This document shows positions 26,278 to 35,063 of a stretch of DNA of 64,000 bases, in pieces (positions within the stretch are counted from its first letter, which is position 1; each line of letters opens with the position of its first letter). Under the pieces are notes generated by a model. It had not been told where the DNA came from. It did not search any database and was given only the letters and a program-made list of their open reading frames with translations. The stretch is from Acidobacteriota bacterium (GTDB taxonomy: Bacteria; Acidobacteriota; Vicinamibacteria; Vicinamibacterales; SCN-69-37). The translations under genes and the position numbers were made by a program. Where the stretch lies: contig JADYYY010000017.1 in the NCBI GenBank assembly GCA_020853395.1, positions 1 to 64,000 on the forward strand. Reading direction: 5' to 3'.

Positions 26278-27464
26278 GCGCCGCGCTCGCCCAGCATCTC
26301 TTCAATCAGCCGCGTGCAGTACCACTGCATGCGCGGGAGGTGGAACGGCCCCTTCCACATGTTGCCCTTCAGCGTCGTCGACACCGAGCCATCGCGGTGC
26401 AGGTAGCCGAACCACTCGCCGTGGACCGGATCCGGGAAGTGCGCGTACGCCCAGTCGTGCACCATCGCGTGCCAGCGCGCGTATCGGGGCTCGCCCGTGA
26501 GATGGTGCGCCAGCAGCGTGGCGATGATCGCCTCGTTGTGCGGCCACCAGAGCTTCATGTCGTGCGGATACTCGGCGCTCGGCAGGCCGCGCGCGTCGCG
26601 GAAGTACATCAGCCCGCCATAGCGATCGTCCCAGCCGAAAACGAGCGACCAGTCGATGATTCGAGCGCCCAACTCGAGGAGCCGCCCGTCGCCGCCGCGG
26701 TGCCGCGCTTCGTGCAGGATGAACCAGCCGGCCTCGATCGCGTGTCCCGGGCAGACCGTCCGGCCCTCGAACGTGTCGTAGACCTCGCCGTTCGGCCCGA
26801 CCGTCTCGAGCACGCATCGCAGATCGGGCTTCACGAAGTCGCGCTCGATCTCGGCGATCGACTCGGCGATGACCTCGTCGCAGAGCGGATCGCGCACGGC
26901 CTTGCGCAGCTCCTGTGCCGTGGCGATCAGGATCATCGGCATCGCCAGCCCCTTCATCGGCCGGGTCGTGGGATTCACCTTCGGCTCGAGCCGTCCCGGC
27001 TCACGGTGATAGCGCAGAACCAGCTTGAAGAGCTCCAACGCGCGGGCGACGAGCGACGGATCCTTCGAGGCCGTGCCGCACGCGGCGAGCGCGATGATGG
27101 TGAACGTCTCCGAAAAGAGGTAGCGGCGCTTGCGGAGCGGCCGCCCGTCGCGCGTGACCGCGTAGAACATCCGGCCATCGGCGTCGAAGCCGTGGCGCGT
27201 GAGGAACTCGACGCCGTGTCTCGCGTACGCGAGCCAGTCCTCCCGCCGTTCGATCGTGTTGTAGAGCGTGGCCAGCAGCCACGTCAGCCGGCCCTGCACC
27301 CACACGGGCTTGTCGGTCTGGAGCACCGAACCGTCGCGGTCCAGGCACGTGAGGAACCCGCCGCACTCGGCGTCCACGGCTCTCGGAATCCAGAACGGGA
27401 CCGTATCGTGGAGCAGGCCGTCGCGGTAGATCGAGAGCAACGCGCGAAGGCGGTCGGACGTCAT
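26274..27464 (-). CDS. AGE-family epimerase/isomerase (N-acylglucosamine 2-epimerase-like)
   Basis: A 396-residue (alpha/alpha)6-barrel enzyme. RGCPG-like TVCPGHAIEAGWFI, the histidine in KLWWPHNEAIIA and the C-terminal DPVHGEWFGYLHRDG are family motifs around the active site. Members interconvert N-acyl-glucosamine and N-acyl-mannosamine, or mannose/glucose units of oligosaccharides; which applies here is not fixed by the sequence. It is the first gene of the symporter operon. The start at 27464 follows a TAGTAT box by 8 nt with no Shine-Dalgarno, so a leaderless start is likely. The longer frame to 27917 crosses a repeat and is rejected. Confidence 0.9.
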   Translation of the reverse strand: MTSDRLRALLSIYRDGLLHDTVPFWIPRAVDAECGGFLTCLDRDGSVLQTDKPVWVQGRLTWLLATLYNTIERREDWLAYARHGVEFLTRHGFDADGRMFYAVTRDGRPLRKRRYLFSETFTIIALAACGTASKDPSLVARALELFKLVLRYHREPGRLEPKVNPTTRPMKGLAMPMILIATAQELRKAVRDPLCDEVIAESIAEIERDFVKPDLRCVLETVGPNGEVYDTFEGRTVCPGHAIEAGWFILHEARHRGGDGRLLELGARIIDWSLVFGWDDRYGGLMYFRDARGLPSAEYPHDMKLWWPHNEAIIATLLAHHLTGEPRYARWHAMVHDWAYAHFPDPVHGEWFGYLHRDGSVSTTLKGNMWKGPFHLPRMQWYCTRLIEEMLGERGA

Positions 27465-27490
27465 CGCGTGGGATACTAGCAAAAACGGTC

Positions 27491-27656
27491 CAGGGTCCCG
27501 GGTGCCGGGTCCCGGGTCCGGCAGGGTTCGATGGTCCGATGGTCCGATGCGATAGTCCGATGCCCCGATGGTCGGATGATCCGATGCGATAGCCCGATGA
27601 TCCGATGACCCGATGCGTTGGCCCGACGATCCGATGGTCCGATGACCCGATGCTTT
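27491..27656. repeat. Octamer repeat locus 1 (CCGATGNN array)
   Basis: A GGGTCCCGGG-rich head (27491-27520) followed by about 15 copies of the octamer CCGATGNN (27528-27653), broken three times by a 5-nt ATAGT/ATAGC/TTGGC insert. It fills the gap between the divergent AGE and DUF411 genes. Confidence 0.85.
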
Positions 27657-27666
27657 GGAGCTTGTG

Positions 27667-28134
27667 ATGACTCGACGTGAATGGCTGATGGCGGCGAGCG
27701 GTGCGCTGGTGGTGGCGGCGCCGTTGCGGAGCCTGGGCGCGCAAGGTACGGCCGGGAACGTGCTCGAGGTGTGGAAGTCGCCGACGTGCGGCTGCTGCGG
27801 CAACTGGGTCGCGCACATGCGCGCGAACGGGTTCACGACCACGGTGCACGACATCGCGGACGTCGCGCCGATCAAGCGCAAGCACGGCGTGCCACCGGCG
27901 CTCGAGTCGTGCCACACGGCGCTCGTCGGCGGTATCGTGCTCGAAGGACACGTCCCCGCCGACCTCGTGCGACAGCTTCAGCAGCAGCGCAAGGCCAACG
28001 CGGTCGTGCTCGGCCTGGCCGTGCCCGGCATGCCCGTCGGATCGCCCGGCATGGAGCAGGGCGACCGCAAGGACTCATACGACGTGATTGCGTTCGACAA
28101 GAAGGGGCTGACCAAGGTCTTCGCGCGCCGATGA
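27667..28134 (+). CDS. Exported DUF411 metal-binding protein
   Basis: A 155-residue protein. The N-terminus TRREWLMAASGALVVAA fits a twin-arginine signal. The mature part is the DUF411 domain with the SPTCGCCGNW motif (Cys41, 43, 44), a central CHTA motif and a GLAVPGMPVGSPGME loop with two Met. DUF411 proteins are linked to copper or other metal handling in the periplasm. GGAG lies 9 nt before the ATG. No copper genes are adjacent. Confidence 0.9.
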   Translation: MTRREWLMAASGALVVAAPLRSLGAQGTAGNVLEVWKSPTCGCCGNWVAHMRANGFTTTVHDIADVAPIKRKHGVPPALESCHTALVGGIVLEGHVPADLVRQLQQQRKANAVVLGLAVPGMPVGSPGMEQGDRKDSYDVIAFDKKGLTKVFARR

Positions 28135-28308
28135 AGGCCGCCGCGTCAGAAGCCGCCGTGCCCTTGAACTGATCCGGCAGCGACGCCTTTCATTCGACCA
28201 TCATCGGATGCGGCTCGCGTTGCGGCGCACGCCTCGCGTTCGGCATGCGTCCGAGCCCCGCGCCCCACGGCCTGCGCGCGGCCAGAGCCGTGGTCTCGAG
28301 AGCCAACG

Positions 28309-28533
28309 CTACGGCCCGCCGGCGCCCGCGAGCAGTTGGACGCCCGAGCGCGCCGGCTCGTCGAGCCCTTCGCCGCCGCTCTCGTAGTGCGCGACGATCT
28401 CTTTCCGCATCCGCGGATCCCAGAATCGTTTGAGATGGTTGGCGACGCTGCGCGCCGCTTCGGCCTTGTCCGGCTCGGCGTCGAAGAAGGCGCCGATGTC
28501 GTTGGCCATCGAGACGAGACGCTCGACCCGCAT
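28309..28533 (-). CDS. fdsD: NAD-dependent formate dehydrogenase delta subunit
   Basis: A 74-residue protein matching FdsD in size and motifs: RLVSMANDIGAFF at the N-terminus and a central VANHLKRFWDPRMRKEI block. FdsD is needed for assembly or stability of the FdsGBA complex. The ATG is one base after the fdsA stop. It closes the fds operon; the ~170 bases after it hold nothing recognisable. Confidence 0.88.
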   Translation of the reverse strand: MRVERLVSMANDIGAFFDAEPDKAEAARSVANHLKRFWDPRMRKEIVAHYESGGEGLDEPARSGVQLLAGAGGP

Positions 28534-28534
28534 G

Positions 28535-31384
28535 TCAGACGTGCGCTGGCTGCTCGCCCTTGAGCAACTCGAGCTGCCGATCGGTGAACGCCCGGAACCG
28601 CTTCTGCCATTCAGACGGCTCGTTGACCTGCATGACCTCGACGGCCGTGACCTTGTACTCGGGGCAGTTGGTCGCCCAGTCGGAGTTCTCGGTGGTCACG
28701 ACGTTCGCGCCGGACTCCGGGAAATGGAACGTCGTGTAGACCACGCCGGGCCGCACGCGCTCGGTGACGTCGGCGCGCAGCACGATCTCGCCCGACCGGC
28801 TCGTGACCCCGACCCAGTCGCCGTCCTTGATGCCGCGCAGCTCGGCGTCGTGCGGGTGGATCTCCAGCACGTCCTCCGAGGTCCAGGCGGTGTTCCTCGT
28901 CCGCCGCGTCTGCGCGCCGACGTTGTACTGCGTGAGGATGCGACCGGTCGTGAGAATCAGCGGGTACTTGCGGGTCGTGCGCTCGTTGGTCGGGATGTAC
29001 TCCGTGAGGAAGAACTTGCCCTTGCCGCGGACGAACGCCCCCACGTGCATCGTCGGCGTGCCCTCCGGCGCCGCGTCGTTGCAGGGCCACTGGATGCTGC
29101 CGAGCCGATCGATCTTGTCGAACGACACGCCGGTGAACGTCGGCGTCAGGCGCGCGATCTCGTCCATGATCTCGGACGGATGCCGGTAGTGCATCGGATA
29201 GCCGAGCGCGTTGGCCAGCCGCACCGTGACCTCCCAGTCGGCCAGCCCGGCGCGCGGCGGCATCACGCGTCGTACGCGCGAGATGCGGCGCTCGGCATTC
29301 GTGAACGTGCCATCCTTCTCGAGAAACGACGAACCCGGCAGGAAGACGTGCGCGTACTTCGCGCTCTCGGTGAGGAAGAGATCCTGGACGACGACGCACT
29401 CCATCGCGGCGAACGCCGCGGTCACGTGCTGGGTGTCGGGATCCGACTGGGCCGGATCCTCGCCCTGGATGTAGATCCCCTTGAAGCTGCCGTCGAGCGC
29501 CGCCTCGAGCATGTTCGGAATCCGCAGGCCGGGTTCGGCTTCGAGCGGCACGCCCCACGCGCGCTCGAAGCTCGACCGCACGTCGGGATCGGACACGTGA
29601 CGGTATCCGCTGAACTCGTGCGGGAACGACCCCATGTCACACGATCCCTGCACGTTGTTCTGGCCGCGCAGCGGGTTCACGCCGACGCCTTCGCGGCCCA
29701 GATTCCCGGTCGACATCGCCAGGTTCGCGATGGCCATCACCATCGTCGTGCCCTGGCTGTGCTCGGTCACGCCGAGGCCGTAGTAGATGGCGCCGTTCGC
29801 AGCCGACGCGTACAGCCTCGCGGCCCCGCGTACGAGGTCGGCCGGCACGCCCGTGACGGCTTCAGTGGCCTCCGGCGAATGACGCGGATCGGCCACGAAC
29901 TGCTTCCACTTCTCGTACGAGTCCGCCTCGCAGCGCTCCGAAACGTACGCCTCCCTCGCCAGCCCCTCGGTGACGACGACGTGCGCGAGCGCGGTGAACA
30001 GCGCGACGTTCGTGCCCGGCCGGAGCTGCAGATGGTACGCGGCCTCGATATGGGGCGTCCGCACGAGCTGGATCTGCCGCGGGTCCACGACGATGAGCTT
30101 CGCGCCTTCGCGAAGCCGCCGCTTGAGCTGCGACGCGAACACCGGGTGCCCGTCCGTCGGGTTCGCCCCCACGACGACGATGACGTCCGCCTTCATCACG
30201 GAGTCGAACCGCTGAGTACCGGCAGACTCGCCGATCGTCTGCTTCAGGCCGTACCCGGTCGGCGAATGGCACACGCGCGCGCAGGTGTCGACGTTGTTGT
30301 TTCCGAACGCGGCGCGCACGAGCTTCTGGACGAGGAACGTCTCCTCGTTCGTGCAGCGCGACGACGTGATGCCGCCGATGCTGTCCTTGCCGTACGTCGC
30401 CTGGATTCGCCGGAACTCGCGCGCGGTGTGGTCGATCGCTTCGTCCCAGGTCACTTCCTGCCACGGATCGTCGATCGACCGGCGGATCATGGGCGTCGTG
30501 ATCCGATCCGGATGCGTCGCGTATCCGAACGCGAACCGCCCCTTCACGCAGGCGTGGCCGTGGTTGGCCTGCCCGTCGCGGTTCGGCACCATGCGCACGA
30601 TCTCGCCGCCCCGCGTTTCGGCCTTGAACGAACAGCCGACGCCGCAGTACGCACAGGTCGTCGTGACGGCGCGATCCGCGACGCCACGCTCGATGACCGA
30701 CTTCTCCGTCAACGCCACCGTCGGGCACGCCTCGACGCAGGCGCCGCAGGAGACGCACTCGGACGTCATGAACGGCTCGTGCTGGCTCGCGCTGACCGTC
30801 GACGCGAACCCGCGGCTCTGGATCGTGAGCGCGAGCGTGCCCTGCACCTCGTCGCACGCCCGCACGCAGCGGGAGCAGACGATGCACATCGACGGATCGA
30901 ACGTGAAGTAGGGATTGCTCGCGTCAGGCGTCGCGGCCAGGTGGTTGGCACCGGTCAGGCCGTAGCGCGTGTCGGTCACGCCGACGACCTCGGCCATGTC
31001 CTGCAGCTCGCAGTGCCCGTTGGCTGAACAGGTCACGCACTCGAGCGGATGGTCGGAGACGTACAGCTCCATCACGTTCCGACGGAGCGCCGCGAGCTTC
31101 GGGCTCTGCGTGCGGACCTTCAGGCCATCGGCGGCCTGCGTCGTGCACGACGCGGGGTAGCCGCGGCGCCCCTCGATCTCGACCAGGCACAGCCGGCAGG
31201 AGCCGAAGGCCTTGAGCGTATCGGTCGCGCACAGCTTGGGAATCTGGAGGCCGACCGACGAGGCGGCGCGCATGAGCGACGTGCCTTCCGGCACCGTCAC
31301 GGTCACGCCGTCGATGTCGAGGGTGACCAGCCGTGTGGACGGGCTGGACGGCGTACCCGCATCAACATGGTCGAGAGCGTACAT
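28535..31384 (-). CDS. fdsA: NAD-dependent formate dehydrogenase alpha subunit (Mo-bis-PGD)
   Basis: A 949-residue catalytic subunit. The first ~240 residues are NuoG-like: a plant-type 2Fe-2S domain (FGSCRLCLVEIEG), a His-Cys cluster segment (HPLECVTCSANGHCELQ) and two 4Fe-4S motifs (CIVCSRCVRACDE, CVSCGACVEACP). The molybdopterin domain follows, with its own 4Fe-4S site (CAYCGVGCSF) and the Mo ligand Cys in ARVCHSPTGYGL, so it is a Cys rather than Sec enzyme. C-terminal molybdopterin-binding domain ends the protein. It oxidises formate to CO2 and passes electrons to FdsB. GAGG precedes the start. Confidence 0.95.
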   Translation of the reverse strand: MYALDHVDAGTPSSPSTRLVTLDIDGVTVTVPEGTSLMRAASSVGLQIPKLCATDTLKAFGSCRLCLVEIEGRRGYPASCTTQAADGLKVRTQSPKLAALRRNVMELYVSDHPLECVTCSANGHCELQDMAEVVGVTDTRYGLTGANHLAATPDASNPYFTFDPSMCIVCSRCVRACDEVQGTLALTIQSRGFASTVSASQHEPFMTSECVSCGACVEACPTVALTEKSVIERGVADRAVTTTCAYCGVGCSFKAETRGGEIVRMVPNRDGQANHGHACVKGRFAFGYATHPDRITTPMIRRSIDDPWQEVTWDEAIDHTAREFRRIQATYGKDSIGGITSSRCTNEETFLVQKLVRAAFGNNNVDTCARVCHSPTGYGLKQTIGESAGTQRFDSVMKADVIVVVGANPTDGHPVFASQLKRRLREGAKLIVVDPRQIQLVRTPHIEAAYHLQLRPGTNVALFTALAHVVVTEGLAREAYVSERCEADSYEKWKQFVADPRHSPEATEAVTGVPADLVRGAARLYASAANGAIYYGLGVTEHSQGTTMVMAIANLAMSTGNLGREGVGVNPLRGQNNVQGSCDMGSFPHEFSGYRHVSDPDVRSSFERAWGVPLEAEPGLRIPNMLEAALDGSFKGIYIQGEDPAQSDPDTQHVTAAFAAMECVVVQDLFLTESAKYAHVFLPGSSFLEKDGTFTNAERRISRVRRVMPPRAGLADWEVTVRLANALGYPMHYRHPSEIMDEIARLTPTFTGVSFDKIDRLGSIQWPCNDAAPEGTPTMHVGAFVRGKGKFFLTEYIPTNERTTRKYPLILTTGRILTQYNVGAQTRRTRNTAWTSEDVLEIHPHDAELRGIKDGDWVGVTSRSGEIVLRADVTERVRPGVVYTTFHFPESGANVVTTENSDWATNCPEYKVTAVEVMQVNEPSEWQKRFRAFTDRQLELLKGEQPAHV

Positions 31385-31400
31385 AAGAGCCTCGCTCGGT

Positions 31401-32939
31401 CTACGGCGCGCGGAGGAAATCCTCGCGGAAGTGCTTCAGCGCGCTGCGCACCGGATACGGCGCCATGCCGCCGAGCCCGCAGAGGGACCCGTCTACCATC
31501 GTATCGCACAGATCTTCGAGCAGAACCAGTTGCGCATCTCGATCGCGGCCGGCGCGGATCCGGTCCACGATCTCGACGCCGCGCGTCGATCCGATGCGGC
31601 AGGGCGTGCACTTGCCGCAGGACTCGATGGCGCAGAACTCGAAGGCGAAGCGCGCCATGGCCGCCATGTCCACCGTGTCGTCGAAGACGACGAAGCCACC
31701 GTGCCCGAGCATCGCGCCGGCGGCGGCGAACGCCTCGTAGTCGATCGGGGTGTCGAAATCGGCGGGCGGCACATAGGCGCCGAGCGGCCCGCCGACCTGC
31801 ACGGCCCGAGTGGGCCGGCCGCTGGCCGTTCCCCCGCCGTACTCGTCCAGCAGTTCCCTCATCGTCAGGCCGAACGCCCGCTCGATCAACCCGCCGCGTT
31901 TGACGTTGCCGGCCAACTGGATTGGCAGGGTCCCGCGAGAGCGGCCCATGCCGAAGTCGCGGTAGAACGCCGCCCCCTTGTCGAGCACGATCGGCACGCT
32001 CGCGAGCGAGACAACGTTGTTGACGATCGTCGGCTTGCCGAAGAGGCCCTTGACGGCGGGCAGCGGCGGACGCGGGCGGATCTCGCCGCGCTTGCCCTCG
32101 AGGCTCTCCAGCATGGAGGTTTCTTCGCCGCAGATGTAGGCGCCGGCGCCCAGCCGAACCTCGAGGTCGAACGCCTTGCCGGTGTGGCGAATGCTGCGGC
32201 CGAGATAGCCGCGCTTCCGCGCGGCGGCGATCGCGGCGGTGAGCGCGGCGTGCGCGTGCGGGTACTCGACGCGCAGGTAGATGAACCCTTGCGTCGCGCC
32301 GACGGCCAGCGCGGCGATCGTCATGCCTTCGATCAGCACGAACGGATCGCCTTCCATCAGCATGCGATCGGCGAAGGTTCCCGAGTCGCCCTCGTCGGCG
32401 TTGCACGTGACGTACTTCTGATCCGCGGGCGCGTCGAGCACGGTCTTCCACTTGATGCCGGTCGGGAACGCTGCGCCGCCGCGGCCGCGCAGCCCGGAGT
32501 CAGTGACCTCCTGCACGATCGCCTCTGAGGACATCGTCAAGGCCCTCGCGAGGCCCTTGTAGCCGCCATGCGCGAGGTAGTCGTCGAGGTCGGCCGGATC
32601 GACGATGCCCACGCGCGCGAACGTGAGCCGCTGCTGCGATTCGAGCCAGGGAATCTGCTCGGTTGGCCCCAGGCTCAGATCGTGATGACCGCCGCGCAGC
32701 AGCCCGGCGGCGAACAACGCGGGCACGTCGGCCGCCGTTACGGGACCATAGGCCATGCGCGTGCCGTTCACGTCGACCTCGACGAGCGGCTCCAGCCAGT
32801 AGAGACCCCGTGAGCCGGTGCGCACGATGCGCACGTCCGCGTGATCCGTCCGGGCCCGGTCGGCAATCGCCCTCGCCACCGCCTCGGCGCCGAGCGAGAG
32901 CGCGCCGGAATCGCGCGGCACGTAGATCGTCACCGGCAC
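31401..32939 (-). CDS. fdsB: NAD-dependent formate dehydrogenase beta subunit (NuoF-like)
   Basis: A 512-residue diaphorase subunit. After a ~90-residue N-terminal domain comes the FMN/NAD-binding module (GLRGRGGAAFPTGIKW, NADEGDSGTFADR, GAGAYICGEETSMLES), then the 4Fe-4S site ESCGKCTPCRIGS near the end. It takes electrons from FdsA and reduces NAD+. The GTG at 32939 shares its G with the fdsG stop (TAGTG); a GTG two codons later is the alternative. No ATG is available at this junction. Confidence 0.93.
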   Translation of the reverse strand: MPVTIYVPRDSGALSLGAEAVARAIADRARTDHADVRIVRTGSRGLYWLEPLVEVDVNGTRMAYGPVTAADVPALFAAGLLRGGHHDLSLGPTEQIPWLESQQRLTFARVGIVDPADLDDYLAHGGYKGLARALTMSSEAIVQEVTDSGLRGRGGAAFPTGIKWKTVLDAPADQKYVTCNADEGDSGTFADRMLMEGDPFVLIEGMTIAALAVGATQGFIYLRVEYPHAHAALTAAIAAARKRGYLGRSIRHTGKAFDLEVRLGAGAYICGEETSMLESLEGKRGEIRPRPPLPAVKGLFGKPTIVNNVVSLASVPIVLDKGAAFYRDFGMGRSRGTLPIQLAGNVKRGGLIERAFGLTMRELLDEYGGGTASGRPTRAVQVGGPLGAYVPPADFDTPIDYEAFAAAGAMLGHGGFVVFDDTVDMAAMARFAFEFCAIESCGKCTPCRIGSTRGVEIVDRIRAGRDRDAQLVLLEDLCDTMVDGSLCGLGGMAPYPVRSALKHFREDFLRAP

Positions 32940-33415
32940 TAGCGCTTCCCCCAGTCGGCGACGAGCTCGTCGAAGCGCTCCGACGACACCCGACCGTACA
33001 GCTCGCCGTCGATCATCACGGCCGGCGAACACGCGCAGTTGCCGAGGCAGTACACCGGCTCGAGCGTGAACGCACCGTCGGCGGTGGTCTGATGGAACTC
33101 GACGCCGAGCGCCGTCTTCGCGTGAGCCTCGAGCGCCCGGCTGTTCATCGCCTGGCACGACTCGGCACGGCACAGATGGATCGTGTGGCGGCCCGGCGGC
33201 GTCTCGCGAAAGTAGTGATAGAAGCTGACGACGCCGTGGACTTCGGCTCGCGAGAGGTTCAGGCCGTGCGCGATGAGCGGGACCGCGTCGGGCGGCACGT
33301 ACCCGAGCGCATGCTGGACCGCGTGCAGCACCGGCAGCAGCGCGCCAGGTTCATCCTTCCAATCGGCGACGAGCCCCAGGATCTTCTCCCGGACCGCCGA
33401 ATCCAGACTCGACAT
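32939..33415 (-). CDS. fdsG: NAD-dependent formate dehydrogenase gamma subunit (NuoE-like)
   Basis: A 158-residue thioredoxin-like 2Fe-2S subunit. Cluster ligands are in CRAESC and CLGNCAC, and [11 protein letters not shown] is the family helix motif. It works with FdsB at the NADH end of the complex. It is the first gene of fdsG-B-A-D. The ATG has no Shine-Dalgarno but sits 7 nt after TAATAT. Confidence 0.93.
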   Translation of the reverse strand: MSSLDSAVREKILGLVADWKDEPGALLPVLHAVQHALGYVPPDAVPLIAHGLNLSRAEVHGVVSFYHYFRETPPGRHTIHLCRAESCQAMNSRALEAHAKTALGVEFHQTTADGAFTLEPVYCLGNCACSPAVMIDGELYGRVSSERFDELVADWGKR

Positions 33416-33422
33416 CGACCGG

Positions 33423-33451
33423 ATATTACCGCAACCATTCTGTCAGGTCGA
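33423..33451 (-). promoter_or_regulatory. Candidate promoter of the fds operon (leaderless)
   Basis: Minus-strand -10 TAATAT (33428-33423) separated by 17 nt from a weak -35 TCGACC (33451-33446). The expected transcription start falls on or next to the fdsG ATG. Confidence 0.45.
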
Positions 33452-33524
33452 TCCGGCGATCGGCCCGCGCGACGCGCCGCCGATGCTGCCATTTCCTGGA
33501 CTCGGGCGCGCTCCGTCTCGCCGC

Positions 33525-35063
33525 TCAATCCCACTCGATGCACCAGCCGTCGAGCTCGGTCGCCGCCGGCGCGGTGAGCTCGCACGGCGCGCGGCGAACG
33601 TAGACGACCGGAGTCTTCGACGAGTGCACGCGGTCCTGGTACTCGTTGATCCGCACGATGTCGGTCGAACCGAGGACGACCTGCTCGCGCGACATGAACG
33701 TCACCATGTAGGCGATCTCGTACGGCGCGTGCCCGAGGCGAAGGCCGCGGCGCTCGAGGTGCGTGATGAGCTCGCGCACCGGGTTGGGCGGCGTCCGCAC
33801 GAGATACTCGTGCAGCACGCGCGCGGTGTCCCACGCCGCAGCGAACGTCCACGCCAGCACGGCGGCGATGACGACGCGGCGGCCCACCGCCTGGCGAAGC
33901 GTCGTCAGCAGCCAGGCCGTTGCGCCGCTCGCCACGAACAGCGTCAACAGGTCGTACCGGATGTACATCTGGCGCTGGACGCCGCAACTGGCCAGCGCGT
34001 ACACGAGCGCCGCCTGCACACCGACGAGCACGAGAAACCCCGGGAAGAGCGACGGGGCGATCTCCGGACGCCTGCCCTCTGGGCCACCGGCCGACCAGCT
34101 CGGGCGCCATGCAACCAGCACCGGCACGACGCGCACGACCGCCATCCCGGCGATCGCGACGATGGCCGCCAGCACCCACCAGTGGCCGGCCGTGAGATCG
34201 CTGTTGAGGTTGTAGTAGCGCAGCGGCTCCGGCCGCCAGCCGAACAACGCGGGGAGGTTTCGGGTGAACAGCCAGTGGAGGTTGGAGAGGCTCGTCGACG
34301 GATCGATGCAGAGACGGCCGGCGGGCGTCGTCATCAGCCCCGCCACGGCCATGCCTTCCGTCCCTGGGCCGAGCACGGGATCGCGGCGCGCGAGCGCACG
34401 CAAGCCGACGCCGACGAGCACGAGGACGATCGCCACCGTGGCCCAGTGCCGCAGGCGACGGCGGCTCCACGCGGTCGAACCCCACACGTCGAGCGCGAGC
34501 GTGGCGGCCACGGCGTACCAGGCGAACTCGCGATGCGTCACGCCGATGCCCGCGACGATCCCGTACCACACGGCACGATGCCGCAGCCACCAGAGCAGCA
34601 GCGCGAACAGGAACGGCTCGATGTGCCCGCCGGCGGCCTCGACGAGCCGGCTCCCGGTAATGGGCGGTGCCATCGCGAAGAACAGCGACGCGAGCCACGC
34701 GCCGATCGCCGTCGTGCCGGCGCGAAGCAGCCCGAAGTACAGCAGCAAGACGATGGCGACGTCCATGGCGAGGATCGGCGCCTTCAGCAGCGGTACCGAC
34801 GCGCCGAACGCGGCGAAGAGCGGCGCGGCCAGCCACGACTCGATCGTGAGGAGGTAGGTCTGCCCGTACATGAACACGGGAAAGGCGCGGCCTTCGGCGA
34901 TGTGCTGTCCCATCAGCCCGATGACGGCCTGGTCGGGATCGAAGTGCGACTGCTCCCAGCCCACCCAGACGACGGCCCTGAAGAGCACGAGCGCGACGAG
35001 CGTGGCGGCGACGAGCGCGGGTGAGATCGACGGCCGGGGCGGTCCGAGCGGCGCGTCGGGCAT
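33525..35063 (-). CDS. GT39/ArnT-like membrane glycosyltransferase
   Basis: A 512-residue polytopic protein with about 11 helices. The first periplasmic loop contains HFDPDQAVIGLMGQHIAEGR, an acidic motif like that of GT-C enzymes, followed by FVFMYGQTYLLTIE-type sequence. The soluble C-terminus carries QVVLGSTDIVRINEYQ. Such enzymes move a sugar from a polyprenyl donor to lipid or protein. The start follows directly after the nagA-like stop with no gap. Donor and acceptor are unknown. Confidence 0.75.
   Translation of the reverse strand: MPDAPLGPPRPSISPALVAATLVALVLFRAVVWVGWEQSHFDPDQAVIGLMGQHIAEGRAFPVFMYGQTYLLTIESWLAAPLFAAFGASVPLLKAPILAMDVAIVLLLYFGLLRAGTTAIGAWLASLFFAMAPPITGSRLVEAAGGHIEPFLFALLLWWLRHRAVWYGIVAGIGVTHREFAWYAVAATLALDVWGSTAWSRRRLRHWATVAIVLVLVGVGLRALARRDPVLGPGTEGMAVAGLMTTPAGRLCIDPSTSLSNLHWLFTRNLPALFGWRPEPLRYYNLNSDLTAGHWWVLAAIVAIAGMAVVRVVPVLVAWRPSWSAGGPEGRRPEIAPSLFPGFLVLVGVQAALVYALASCGVQRQMYIRYDLLTLFVASGATAWLLTTLRQAVGRRVVIAAVLAWTFAAAWDTARVLHEYLVRTPPNPVRELITHLERRGLRLGHAPYEIAYMVTFMSREQVVLGSTDIVRINEYQDRVHSSKTPVVYVRRAPCELTAPAATELDGWCIEWD

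Noticed and set aside
24097..26406. Plus-strand open frame of about 769 codons.
   Set aside because: It is antisense to the sodium symporter and thpR genes and has Arg/Asp/His-rich composition without motifs.
27528..27653. CCGATGNN array considered as a CRISPR or coding repeat.
   Set aside because: The unit is only 8 nt with no spacers, and it lies between gene starts.
27465..27917. Extending the AGE epimerase gene through the octamer repeat to 27917.
   Set aside because: The added sequence is translated repeat DNA (runs of SSGHRTIGSS-like residues). The start at 27464 has a TAGTAT box 8 nt upstream.
28146..28610. Minus-strand open frame overlapping fdsA and fdsD.
   Set aside because: It is in another frame from the clear fdsD product and has Ser/Arg-rich composition.
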